Shown here: positions 9,889 through 22,338 of the stretch, one piece after another
Position numbering within the stretch: the stretch's first letter is position 1
Layout of the letters: each line of letters starts with the position of its first letter
Assembly (NCBI RefSeq): GCF_030818695.1
Contig: NZ_JAUTAR010000001.1
Coordinates: 1,792,501 to 1,856,500 of the forward strand
Direction: 5' to 3'
Length of the DNA stretch: 64,000 nucleotides
From: Chryseobacterium sp. SORGH_AS_0447
GTDB taxonomy: Bacteria; Bacteroidota; Bacteroidia; Flavobacteriales; Weeksellaceae
The notes under the pieces: model-generated
Told to the model about the DNA's origin: nothing
The model's database searches: none
Seen by the model: the letters and a program-made list of their open reading frames with translations, nothing else
Made by a program: the position numbers and the translations under genes

Positions 9889-10028
9889 GTAACAGAGGCA
9901 CTCGGATGCCCTACAACCAGATGTGACTTACAACCCGCGCCATATAGATGCACGGGCGTAAGCCTATCATTTTCAGGTTGTATAGAAGATTCCGAGTTTT
10001 CTGTTACCTTAATGATAGAAACTTACGC
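9889..10028. other. Structured element with interleaved inverted repeats (possible ncRNA or mobile-element remnant)
   Basis: Fold A: gtaacaga (9889-9896) pairs with tctgttac (10000-10007), ctcgga (9901-9906) with tccgag (9991-9996), tacaacc (9912-9918) with ggttgta (9976-9982), and cttac (9927-9931) with gtaag (9958-9962), with cccg/cggg inside. Fold B: gcgtaag (9956-9962) pairs with cttacgc (10022-10028), and ctatcatt (9964-9971) with aatgatag (10011-10018). The two folds interleave, giving either a pseudoknot or two alternative structures. The region is more GC-rich than its surroundings. I cannot assign it to a known RNA family, and no reverse transcriptase or transposase gene is adjacent. 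Confidence 0.5.
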
Positions 10029-10492
10029 TTGTTTCGTTAAAATTATGTTTCAAATGTAAGTAATATTTCTTAAAATGAAATCACCGTATTTTTACGGTAA
10101 TTTTTGGTTTTAAGTTTAGCCAAACCAATAAAAGTCAAAATAATATTTAAAATTTATATTTGTGATAGTAATATTACTTAAATCTAAAATCAAGCTAGTG
10201 ATTTGGAAAAAATAAATGGCTTTTTAATATTTTTTTATTATAAAATTCTGCGAAATTAGGCATAATTACTCCTTAAATTGACCTCTAGAATTTCAAAAAT
10301 GATTTCATAATAAAAAAAGAAGTTTTGAAGATCAAACTTATAATAGTACAATATCCGTATATTTTATAGGAAAACTATTCTCAGTGTAGGTTCTAAGAAT
10401 ATTTTGAGAATAAGAAATTAAAAATAATATTTTTATGCTAACTGATTTTTTATTTGGCAATAAAGAATAATAGTAAATTATATGAAATTAAC

Positions 10493-10500
10493 TATTTTTG
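10493..10500 (+). promoter_or_regulatory. Candidate -7 element for hsdRMS
   Basis: TATTTTTG fits the Bacteroidota -7 consensus TAnnTTTG and lies 41 bp before the hsdR ATG. No good -33 TTG is seen at the usual spacing, so this is a weak call. Confidence 0.3.
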
Positions 10501-10541
10501 TACATAACTTCCGATAATATAAATTATATAGAAGTAAATAA

Positions 10542-14684
<4,143 letters not shown>

Positions 14685-14685
<1 letters not shown>

Positions 14686-16160
14686 TGGATACGAAGAAAT
14701 TAAGACAAAAAATCCTCGATTTAGCGATACGTGGAAAATTAGTTCCTCAGGACCCAAATGATGAACCTGCTTCTGTACTTATTGAAAAAATACGCGCAGA
14801 AAAAGAACAGTTAATCAAAGAAAAAAAGATTAAGCGAGATAAGAACGAATCATACATTTACTGTTCCGATAAATCATATTACGAGAAGTTCGCAGACGGA
14901 ACCGTGAAATGCATTGATGACCATATACCGTTTGAGATACCGGAGAGTTGGGAGTGGTGTAGGTTGGGAAGTGTAGTTTCTTTAATTTCTGGACAAGATT
15001 TTCCACCAGATAAATACAATTCTAATGAAGACGGAATACCTTATATAATTGGTGCAAGCAATATTTTTGACGGTAAATTACAAATCAATCGTTGGACTAC
15101 AACCCCAAGTGTTTTTGCAGGTAAAGGTGATTTACTGTTAGTATGTAAAGGTGCAGGTGTGGGAAAAATGTGTTTATGTGATTTACCAAAAGCACATATT
15201 GCAAGGCAAATTCAATCTATTAGAGTATATAATAATCACATAAGCATAGAATATATTAAACAAGTTCTTGATTGTAGGATCGAAGATATAACATCTAAAG
15301 CAAATGGTCTAATACCTGGATTAAATAGAGAATTAATTCTTAATTTTTTTATACCAATTCCTCCTGTCGATGAACAAAAAAAAATAAATCAAAATATTAT
15401 ATCGTCTTTTGAGTTGATTAATAGTATCAACAGAAATAAACTTGATTTGTCTAAAATCATTAATCAAGCCAAATCAAAAATCCTAGACCTTGCCATCCGT
15501 GGCAAACTCGTCCCGCAAGACCCAAACGATGAGCCAGCTTCCGTACTGCTTGAGCGTATAAAAGCAGAGCATCCTGAAAGCAAAAAGAAGGCTAAATACA
15601 CAAGGGATAACTCACATTATCCCTTTGAGATCCCAAAATCTTGGGAATGGTCAACCATTGGAGAGATATCACAACATAACACAGGTAAAACTCTGCATAA
15701 AGGTCGGAATTCTGGTACTCCATATCAATACATTACTACTTCAAATCTTTATTGGGATTCTTTTGTATTAGACAATCTGAAAGAAATGCCTTTTGAAGAG
15801 AGAGAGTTAGATAAATTTTCTGCGATTAAAGGAGATCTCTTAATTTGCGAAGGTGGAGATGGTGGACGTTCTGCTATATGGACTGAAGAGTACGCTATTT
15901 GTTTTCAAAATCATATTCATAGAGTTAGACCATTTTGTGATATAAAATCAAAGTATATCTATTTTTTTATGCTTTATTCTTCATTAAAAGGAAGTATTAA
16001 TGATTACAAAAAAGGAATAGGAATTCAAAGCCTATCAAGTAGCTCATTAGCTTCTATTAGGTTGTCATTACCTCCAATAGAAGAACAAAAACGAATCGTT
16101 AAAAAAATTGAAGACATTTTCGCTTCACTTAATGAAATAGCAAATTCAATTAAAGCGTAA
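14685..16160 (+). CDS. hsdS: Type I specificity subunit, expressed copy of a shuffling locus
   Basis: A 491-residue DNA recognition subunit with two target recognition domains. TRD1 spans about residues 85-235 and TRD2 about 310-475. Each is followed by a helical conserved region (PPVDEQKKI, PPIEEQKRI). Each TRD is preceded by a copy of KILDLAIRGKLVPQDPNDEP (near residues 9 and 265), the internal repeat of the HsdS half-subunits. It starts inside the hsdM stop. Two stretches, 14869-14962 and 15567-15620, recur in perfect inverted form in the silent copy at 17577-18961. The TRDs now here can therefore be exchanged by inversion, which would change the methylated sequence. The stop lies in the stem of a hairpin. 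Confidence 0.95.
14869..14962 (+). repeat. Inverted repeat 1, left arm (5' of TRD1)
   Basis: These 94 bp, starting ataaatcat and ending ggtgtag, are identical to the reverse complement of 18868-18961. They encode SYYEKFADG through ESWEWCR in the expressed hsdS, just before TRD1 diverges. A perfect repeat of this length in coding DNA is consistent with ongoing recombination. Confidence 0.93.
15283..15339 (+). repeat. Inverted repeat 3, left arm (inside TRD1)
   Basis: 26 identical bases (15283-15308) and 21 identical bases (15319-15339) match the reverse complement of 18491-18516 and 18460-18480. The ten bases between them differ completely but are equal in length. In the expressed gene this block is in frame (TSKANGLIPGLNRELI). 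Confidence 0.85.
15567..15620 (+). repeat. Inverted repeat 2, left arm (5' of TRD2)
   Basis: 54 bp, from gagcatcctg to ctcacattat, identical to the reverse complement of 18129-18182. It encodes EHPESKKKAKYTRDNSHY in the central conserved region. Flanking similarity (with a further perfect 32-bp block) extends the homologous region upstream to about 15475. Confidence 0.92.
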
Positions 16161-16176
16161 GCCTAAAAACTTACGC
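16155..16176 (+). terminator. Hairpin at the 3' end of hsdS
   Basis: gcgtaag (16155-16161) and cttacgc (16170-16176) form a 7-bp stem with an 8-base loop, followed by an AT-rich tract with a TTTTATT stretch. The hsdS stop codon lies in the left stem. The same two 10-mers (gcgtaagcct and aaacttacgc) occur at 9956-10028. Confidence 0.5.
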
Positions 16177-16190
16177 CTTAAATTTTATTG

Positions 16191-16994
16191 TTACCAATTC
16201 ACAATTTTGTCAACAATGGCTTGTTGTTCACTTGCGGTACGGCGAAGATAAATTCTGGTCGTTTCTATGCTTTCGTGTCCCATAAGGTCAGCAAGCAGTG
16301 CTATGTCATTAAATCTATCTAAAAAGTTTTTGGCAAATCGATGGCGAAAAGAATGTGGATATACTACATTTACATTCAAACCATATTTTGAAGCAAAATG
16401 TTTCAACTGTTGAGATATTCCACGGGTTGTAATTCTTTCTCCAAAACGATTGAGAAATATATATCCGGATTTTATACTTTTTGTTTCTAACCATTTGATA
16501 GCTTCTGCACGAAGATTTTTAGGTATATATAAACGTCGGATTTTCCCTCCTTTTGTGTACATATCAAGATGTCCTATTTGAACGTGTTCTGCTTTTATCT
16601 GCAACAATTCACTGACCCGAGCTCCGGTTGCAGTTAAAAACCAAACAACAAAATACCACTCAATGTTTCCATCAGCTTTTAACTTTGTTTTGAAAAACTT
16701 GTAATCTGCATCACTAATGACGTTTTCGAGAAAATTTTTCTGTTGAACCTTAACAAATTTGAGCTTCAACCTATCTTTTTTGATAAATTCTAAATACTTG
16801 TTCATTGCTTGCAAACGCAGATTCACTGTTTGTGGTTTAAAATGTTCGATTAGAAATCCTTTGTAAGCCAAAAGGTTTTCTTTGTTTACTGCCCCATATT
16901 GGGTAAGAAAGTGATTTACCGTCCATACGTACGACGTAATTGTGTTTTCTGCCAAGTCATTTTTACTTAGTGATTTTTTAAAGTCTGTTACCAT
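16191..16994 (-). CDS. Tyrosine recombinase, probable hsdS invertase
   Basis: A 267-residue phage-integrase family protein. The N-terminal SAM-like core-binding domain spans about 1-90 and the catalytic domain 95-267. The catalytic set is complete: R126 (GARVSELL), a lysine in TKGGKIRR (about 148-151), H214xxR217 (HSFRHRF), H240 (MGHESIETT) and nucleophile Y249 (RIYL). It is a compact XerC/D-like enzyme without an arm-binding extension, as in recombinases that invert hsdS cassettes in other bacteria. It lies between the expressed hsdS and the silent cassettes, transcribed towards hsdS. Its location inside the inverted repeats means its own orientation would flip with inversion. The role as invertase is inferred from context. 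Confidence 0.93.
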   Translation of the reverse strand: MVTDFKKSLSKNDLAENTITSYVWTVNHFLTQYGAVNKENLLAYKGFLIEHFKPQTVNLRLQAMNKYLEFIKKDRLKLKFVKVQQKNFLENVISDADYKFFKTKLKADGNIEWYFVVWFLTATGARVSELLQIKAEHVQIGHLDMYTKGGKIRRLYIPKNLRAEAIKWLETKSIKSGYIFLNRFGERITTRGISQQLKHFASKYGLNVNVVYPHSFRHRFAKNFLDRFNDIALLADLMGHESIETTRIYLRRTASEQQAIVDKIVNW

Positions 16995-17041
16995 TATTCT
17001 ATTAATTTTTTAAAATAAGACAACAAATTTATCTTGGCTAT

Positions 17042-17062
17042 CTCACATTATCAGAACTTGCC
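17042..17062 (+). repeat. Short inverted repeat at the start of the silent TRD2 cassettes
   Basis: 21 bp starting ctcacattatcag are identical to the reverse complement of 18118-18138. The first 10 bases are shared with 15611-15620 of the expressed hsdS. Homology between cassettes stops at its end, so it marks the left edge of the TRD2 module and may contain the recombinase crossover site. Confidence 0.75.
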
Positions 17063-17582
17063 TCAAGGATGGACAGAATGCACATTAGAAAGTATCGGCT
17101 CTTGGTCTTCTGGAGCAACTCCAAATCGCTCAAATAAAATGTATTATAAAAACGGAACGATTAGTTGGTTGAAAACTGGCGACCTAAATGATAGCTATAT
17201 TGATTATATACCAGAGAAGATAACCGACTTAGCCCTTAAAGAATGCTCAGTTAGGTTAAATCCAAAAAATAGCGTATTGATTGCAATGTATGGCGCAACT
17301 ATTGGGAAGATTGGTATTCTAAATATACCAGCTGCTACAAATCAAGCTTGTTGTACCTGCATGACATATTCAGGTATTTATAATAAATTTCTTTTTTATC
17401 TTTTGATGGCTAAGAAGAAAATTTTGCAAATGAAGGCAGAAGGCGGGGCACAACCCAATATTTCAAAGGAGAAAATTACTAATTTTCCTATTCTATTACC
17501 TCCAAGTCAAGAACAAATTCGAATAGTCCAAGCCATTGAAAACTTATTTCAACGATTAGATAACATAGCAGCAGAATTATAA
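17042..17582 (+). pseudogene. Silent hsdS TRD2 cassette (plus strand)
   Basis: This encodes a single target recognition domain (SHYQNLPQGWTECTLESIG to IENLFQRLDNIAAEL, about 180 residues) with the conserved C-terminal helix (PPSQEQIRIV). The frame opens with a TTG at 17034, in the leader of the divergent recombinase, so there is no convincing start and it is probably not translated on its own. It begins at the 21-bp repeat shared with 18118-18138 and joins the opposite silent copy at a perfect 46-bp palindrome. It is best read as a donor of an alternative TRD2 for hsdS. It differs from the expressed TRD2 throughout. Confidence 0.85.
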
Positions 17583-17602
17583 TTCTGCTGCTATGTTATC
17601 TA
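17557..17602. repeat. Perfect 46-bp palindrome joining two silent cassettes
   Basis: The sequence is its own reverse complement, centred between 17579 and 17580, with 23-bp arms. Each arm encodes the same C-terminal peptide (LDNIAAEL) for the cassette on its strand, so the two silent genes end tail to tail with overlapping stops. It could terminate transcription in both directions and could act as a recombination arm. Confidence 0.9.
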
Positions 17603-18117
17603 GTACCTCAAAAAGTTGATCAATCTTTGAAACAATTTCATTCTGTTCTTTTAAAGAACAGATAGGAACATAGGTATTACGAATATTTTCTAAATGTAAA
17701 TTTGGAACACCTATACCTTTAAGGTTTGCTTTGAATTGTTCTTGAACAAATAAAGATGACATAATATGTCGCAAATAGTATGGGTTGATTTTATTTTGGA
17801 AAGTACGAAGTAATGCCAAACTCACATATATGTCAAAAATATAATCACAATCAACAACTGCTGAAAAACCTGTTGTCCCATTTTTAGCAAGTAGGATATC
17901 GCCTTTCTGAGGAGCCAATCGTGCATATAATTGTTTGTGAAGAAACTCTGGAATGTACATTACATTTTCCCAATCAATTTTACCTGAGGTTACATTTTTT
18001 GATGATAGAAAAATATAACCTTCATCAGAATACGTTGGTGTTTGATGTGTCCCATCTGTTATGATGGAACAAATATCTACTAACTTGCACCAACTCCAAT
18101 TTTCAGGTATCTCAAAG

Positions 18118-18138
18118 GGCAAGTTCTGATAATGTGAG
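18118..18138 (-). repeat. Inverted partner of the 21-bp TRD2-edge repeat
   Basis: Reverse complement of 17042-17062, overlapping the end of inverted repeat 2. Inversion between this site and 17042-17062 would swap the positions of the two silent TRD2 cassettes around the central palindrome. Confidence 0.75.
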
Positions 18139-18182
18139 TTATCCCTTGTGTATTTAGCCTTCTTTTTGCTTTCAGGATGCTC
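18129..18182 (-). repeat. Inverted repeat 2, right arm
   Basis: Perfect 54-bp inverted partner of 15567-15620, located just 5' of the TRD2 of the silent minus-strand copy. Recombination here would exchange TRD2 and invert about 2.6 kb. Confidence 0.92.
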
Positions 18183-18459
18183 CGATTTTATGCGTTCAAG
18201 CAGTACGGAAGCTGGCTCATCGTTTGGATCCTGAGGAACAAGTTTGCCACGAATGGCAAGGTCGAGGATTTTGGATTTTGTTTTTTGTATATAAGAAGAT
18301 AAATGACTCTCATCATTCACAATGCCATCAACAATCAAAAATAATTTTGATATACTTGAGAGAATTTTAGATATTTCTTCTAGGGGTGGAAGTGCAATAA
18401 GATAATCTCCTATAATATCTTTTCCGACACGTTGCTGTCCTACGGCTCCAGAAAAATTT

Positions 18460-18516
18460 GAATTAATTCTCTATTTAATCTTCAATTTGCACCATTTGCT
18501 TTAGATGTTATATCTT
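18460..18516 (-). repeat. Inverted repeat 3, right arm, out of frame
   Basis: Partner of 15283-15339, with a 10-bp replaced centre at 18481-18490. In the silent copy this block is read one frame off and introduces a TAA at 18501-18503, so the silent TRD1 looks like a mosaic of unrelated TRD pieces. Confidence 0.8.
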
Positions 18517-18867
18517 ATCCCATTTGAAATAAAGTTTTCCGTCTTTGATACGTATAAGGCATATTCTGAAATAATAGGAAAAATAATGGGGCGAAATATG
18601 TGTAATTCTGTAGTTCCTGCACCATAATTATTATACAAGTTTTTAAATACTACAGATTTTCTATTTTCAAAACAAGGTGTAATTTTAGCTATACCCAGAT
18701 CATTGTTTTGAAAATGTGTAAATCCTAATCTTATGTCTCTCCATTGTCGTCTATCAAATTTAACTTCATTTGCATATCCATCCTTTATATAGGCCATAGG
18801 AACAAAAGAAACTTCAACATCTTCTTCTATTGTGTTTTTGGGATTAATTTGGAAAAGATTTCTCCAT

Positions 18868-18961
18868 CTACACCACTCCCAACTCTCCGGTATCTCAAAC
18901 GGTATATGGTCATCAATGCATTTCACGGTTCCGTCTGCGAACTTCTCGTAATATGATTTAT
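18868..18961 (-). repeat. Inverted repeat 1, right arm
   Basis: Perfect 94-bp inverted partner of 14869-14962. Homology stops abruptly at 18961, where the silent copy begins without the hsdS N-terminus or a start codon. Inversion between the arms would flip about 4.1 kb including the recombinase gene. Confidence 0.93.
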
Positions 18962-19733
18962 GGATTGTAATCTTAAAATATAAGTAATTGATTTAGAGGA
19001 ATTTAATATTGTTTCACTTTTTAATAATTAAAAATATTTAAATGCTGGATAATTATATAAATATCATTATAGCAAAAAATATTAAATTTATAAAGTGACT
19101 TAAAAAGTAATCAAATGTTACAATACTTAGTACGTACTCTTTTATGTACTTCTTTTGTACACCTTAATCTTTATAATACCTTCTAAATAAAGTTGTTTCT
19201 ACTTTCTGCATCGGCAAGTAGTTTCGCAAACTAAAATTAATCAAAATAAATCATGTAATATCATTGATTATTAGGGTGTTATAATATAACATAGCAGTGG
19301 CAATTGCATGTAGTTTGATCTATTTTGTCATTATTTATCCCTCAAAGTTGTAATATTTTATTTTTTGTAACGTGCCGGGAAAACTTTTATTCTATAACAA
19401 AGGGTATCGAGGTTCAGTATTTATTCCTTTTAATTACCAATAACATCGATTAGACTTGATTATTGCTTTAAATTATTGGCTTTGTTATAAATTTCGCTGT
19501 TACTCTCCTTAAGGAAATTTAAATAAGTAGTTTACTCTTATATATATTATTGTTCAGAATTTTAAAAACTTTTTATGGTCTGTCAAAGCAATTTTATCAA
19601 GCTTACTTTATCCAGAGGGTGAATTTATTTGAAGATAACCCTGATCTCTGAAACGAAGACGTGATCTTCGTAAAAAAATTATAGTATCCGTCATGATAAA
19701 TCCTTAAGTTTATGATGATAAATTACATGACAC
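18962..19733. other. AT-rich region after the restriction island
   Basis: About 770 bp with many stops in all frames; no gene, repeat or structured RNA was recognised. The hsdS-related sequence ends sharply at 18961. Confidence 0.6.
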
Positions 19734-20207
19734 ATGACTGTAAAAATCAAATTTAAAAAATCTGAGATTTTGGCAAACATCCTGTTAAACCTTGCCGGGC
19801 TTTGTATAGGCGGTATTATTATATTTCATAACAATACTTTAATATCCGGAAAGAATTTGATTATTAAAATCATTGTATTTGCAGGAATCACGGCACTTAT
19901 TTTTAATCTCTGGATATACGTTCATCGTTATGTAAAAAGTTTAAACAATGTATCTGCATTTGAAATTGATGAGCTTGGAATCTACAATAATATATCCAAG
20001 CATACCTTTATAAACTGGAATGAAATCTCATGTTGTAGAATGAAAACAGTTCAAATGTCAAGTGGGAGACATTCTAAAATCCTGATCCATACTTACAATC
20101 CGTCACTTTCCATGACCATCAATACTGACTTATTGGATATTGATAAGAATAAATTACTGGATATCCTTAATCAAAAAAATGACCTCAATAAATCATTTTA
20201 TTCTTAA
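19734..20207 (+). CDS. Small membrane protein with PH-like tail (STM3941-like)
   Basis: A 157-residue protein with two transmembrane helices (about residues 13-32 and 42-62), followed by a cytosolic tail with the pattern AFEIDELGIYNNISKHTFINWNEI. That layout, two helices plus a short PH-like beta domain, is seen in STM3941 and YcxB-type proteins of unknown function. The minus-strand gene at 20833-21357 has the same layout and a related tail. The start is the only ATG near the beginning of the frame. I cannot assign a function; the family guess is moderate. Confidence 0.65.
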   Translation: MTVKIKFKKSEILANILLNLAGLCIGGIIIFHNNTLISGKNLIIKIIVFAGITALIFNLWIYVHRYVKSLNNVSAFEIDELGIYNNISKHTFINWNEISCCRMKTVQMSSGRHSKILIHTYNPSLSMTINTDLLDIDKNKLLDILNQKNDLNKSFYS

Positions 20208-20239
20208 CATCAATTTCAAATGAGAAATCCCTGATTACA

Positions 20240-20800
20240 TTGAAAGCCCTTTGCCATATTTTACCTGCTTTTATATTGAGCTGTTTCCTAAGCTGCAAGG
20301 AAGATCATGCTCAAAATCTTAGGAGCAGAACAAGTTTTCCGGAAATTAAGGAAATCAGAGTAAATCAGGGCCAGATATTTCTCACCTTTTTAGATTCTCT
20401 GGTGAAACTTTCTGACACAGCATTTAATGAAACAGGTATTAAGTCTGTAAATAAGAAATATGTAAATCAATTGCCGTTGGTAATGTATGATCCGATCAGA
20501 GAGGAAAACAGGCAGGATATCATCATGCAGTATTACAAAAATAATGAGACATCTTCTGAAGTGGAATCGGGAATTGTAATACTCATTCCCCCAAAAATTA
20601 CAGATTCTTTGGTAATTGCAGATTTTACACATTATTTTGGGGATCTTACAGATGAAAAACCCCTTATAGGAATTACGGAACAGCCTCTTCCCGTACGTAT
20701 AAAGATTTCTTCAGACAGAGAAATTAAGTTAACCTTTAAAAATAATGCCAACAGAGACGGGGCAGGCGTTACCAGGGTTGAGATCTTAAATTACCGATAA
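20240..20800 (+). CDS. Putative lipoprotein of unknown function
   Basis: The frame opens with TTG at 20240 and no ATG fits, because the ATG at 20223 meets a stop after four codons. The encoded 186 residues begin with a lipoprotein signal: ILPAFILSCFLSCK gives a lipobox with the cysteine near residue 19. The mature part has no recognised domain. It is probably anchored in a membrane and periplasmic. It follows the membrane protein gene by 32 bp and may be cotranscribed. The uncertain start lowers confidence in the exact 5' end. Confidence 0.6.
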   Translation: MKALCHILPAFILSCFLSCKEDHAQNLRSRTSFPEIKEIRVNQGQIFLTFLDSLVKLSDTAFNETGIKSVNKKYVNQLPLVMYDPIREENRQDIIMQYYKNNETSSEVESGIVILIPPKITDSLVIADFTHYFGDLTDEKPLIGITEQPLPVRIKISSDREIKLTFKNNANRDGAGVTRVEILNYR

Positions 20801-20832
20801 TTAATTCTGAATTATGGAAGATCTACACCATA

Positions 20833-21357
20833 TTAAAAATGTTTCTTATTAACGTTCTGTTTATTTGCAATTATCAGGGCATTGTCGATAATTTTTTTCA
20901 GACTCCCATACTGATCAATATGAGAAATATGCAGTTCTAAAAATGGCATCTCCATATTGTACATTTTATAATCTTTCATGTAAATTTTCATCCGCTCTGA
21001 GCTGTATTTGCCTATATGGCGATAGAATTCAAAATACTGAATATGACGAAAGTAAATAAATCCGAATTCAGCTGTCCATATTCCATTTTTAGAAATTCTC
21101 AACGCCAGTTTCCTCTTTTTTAAACTGTTATATAAGAAGGATAAACTTATAATCATGATAAAGATTCCATAAAATATATAGGCATTAAATATAAAATAGA
21201 GAGCAAGCAAAAAAAGTAAAGATCCAAGAACAGCTAAACCAACGGGCTTGCTTGTATAAAAATCATGATGAAATTCTTCCTGGTAAATTGCTAATTTCTT
21301 TGAAATTTTGCCTTCGTAATTACGTCTGAAAACCATATATTTTTTATTTTTTATCAT
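20833..21357 (-). CDS. Small membrane protein with PH-like tail, related to 19734-20207
   Basis: Start chosen at the ATG 21355-21357 (MIKNKKYMVFRRN); the open frame extends to a GTG at 21399. Two adjacent transmembrane helices (about residues 41-60 and 63-80 of this start) precede a beta-rich tail with LRISKNGIWTAEFGFIYFRHI. The layout matches the gene at 19734-20207: a helix pair, then a G(I)(W/Y) strand and an I-like strand near the middle. No catalytic motif is visible. Two such proteins around a lipoprotein gene in a small region suggest a local family expansion; function unknown. Confidence 0.6.
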   Translation of the reverse strand: MIKNKKYMVFRRNYEGKISKKLAIYQEEFHHDFYTSKPVGLAVLGSLLFLLALYFIFNAYIFYGIFIMIISLSFLYNSLKKRKLALRISKNGIWTAEFGFIYFRHIQYFEFYRHIGKYSSERMKIYMKDYKMYNMEMPFLELHISHIDQYGSLKKIIDNALIIANKQNVNKKHF

Positions 21358-21422
21358 TTCTTTATTTTTTAAGTGCTGATAGGGATACTGATCATTCACT
21401 ACAGATTATGATGCAGACGTTT

Positions 21423-21680
21423 TTAGGAAGTCAAGCTTGTTATGCTTAAAGTCTTTATTTTCAGGTGTTTTACCTGTGCAATGACAGAATCTCTCTTTAC
21501 TTTTTTCAGACTGATGTATGTCGATTCATTTTTATTGATAAGCAACCCCTCAATTCGGTTTCGTTTTTCTCTAAATGTAGGGAGTCGGGTTAAAGTATAT
21601 TCATAGGTGAAAAAATACTTTTGGCTAAAACAAAACAGTGGAATTAAAACAGTTCCGATAAGTGTAATTTTTCTGATCAT
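21423..21680 (-). CDS. Short secreted protein, possibly a GLPGLI-family remnant
   Basis: 85 residues with a signal peptide (MIRKITLIGTVLIPLFCFSQ) followed by KYFFTYEYTLTR, which recalls the start of GLPGLI-family proteins of Bacteroidota. Those are normally about 250 residues, so this may be a truncated copy. No continuation was found in the other frames downstream. It sits 65 bp upstream of the membrane-protein start at 21357 on the same strand. Weak call. Confidence 0.45.
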   Translation of the reverse strand: MIRKITLIGTVLIPLFCFSQKYFFTYEYTLTRLPTFREKRNRIEGLLINKNESTYISLKKVKRDSVIAQVKHLKIKTLSITSLTS

Positions 21681-22338
21681 TTTACATGGATATTTAATTT
21701 AAAAAGATACAAACTTAGAAGAAAACATGCTGTCAAAATTTCTCATTCATTTCAAAACGCAGTTCAGGCATCTAATCTATAAGCTGAGCCATTGGAAATC
21801 ATTTAAGCTATTAAACAACCGTTGGATAGTATGAATGAAAAAGAATAAGATCACCTTTCTGAATGATAATTAATATATGGTTTTAATAAACAATATATAT
21901 AATGATCGGCCTGATAGCGAATTACAAAAAAATCCAGGATTTTTGAGGCTGATACATTAAATTTCAGTGGGATTATAATGTTTCGGTAAGCTGCTGCTTG
22001 AGCTTATTCTTTTCGTCTGAGAAAAATCAGATCAAGGTGCATGAAGAGGGGAAATTTATTTGCTATTTTATGTAACTATACTGCCATTAAAATTGTCATT
22101 AAAAGAATAAACCATTAAATAATTTGTCTGAATAAGCCAATAGAAGGGTATCGTTGTTCTTGAACGTAGCCCTTCAAAAGAAAAGTTTGATGCAGTGAAC
22201 TTTTCCATTGTATTATCTCACAAAGCAAAGAGGAATTGGTATGATGTTGCAAAAATAGATCAGATAATGGTAAATAAAATATCAATAACTTTATGACTGC
22301 AGGAAATAGCTTGTCGCACACTGAAACCTTAAATTAAA
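21681..22338. other. Intergenic region, no gene recognised
   Basis: About 660 bp between a minus-strand secreted protein gene and the serine hydrolase gene. A plus-strand frame at about 22149-22304 is open for some 50 codons but lacks a start and resembles nothing I recognise. No terminator or repeat was seen. Confidence 0.5.

Larger units (their letters stand above)
9610..10541. other. Long non-coding region before the restriction island
   Basis: About 930 bp of AT-rich DNA without a convincing gene; short ORFs on both strands have no recognisable sequence. It contains the minus-strand leader of the Rhs operon near 9610-9700, a structured element at 9889-10028 listed separately, and the leader of hsdR with a TATTTTTG -7 candidate. 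Confidence 0.6.
17577..18961 (-). pseudogene. Silent, broken hsdS copy (TRD1 + TRD2) on the minus strand
   Basis: This copy matches hsdS from residue ~62 onward but lacks the N-terminus, start codon and promoter. Its 5' part (18926-18504) encodes a different TRD1 (ESWEWCRWRNLFQINPKN...) and then hits TAA at 18501. A second part in another frame resumes with INSNFSGAVGQQRVG near 18460. It continues through KSKILDLAIRGKL and a full TRD2 (ENWSWCKLVDICSIITDGT... to LDNIAAEL, ending 17577). The TRD2 half is open from about 18470 to the stop. The TRD1 half is frame-disrupted at the mosaic block 18460-18516. The TRD2 is probably a usable donor; the TRD1 is probably not, unless the break is an assembly artefact of a mixed population. 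Confidence 0.85.

Noticed and set aside
9723..9926. Plus-strand ORF of 67 codons upstream of hsdR
   Set aside because: It overlaps an opposing ORF, shows no family resemblance and has a low-complexity hydrophobic start; it also runs into the structured element.
22149..22304. Open plus-strand frame of about 50 codons before the serine hydrolase
   Set aside because: No start codon and no recognisable sequence; too short to tell from chance.
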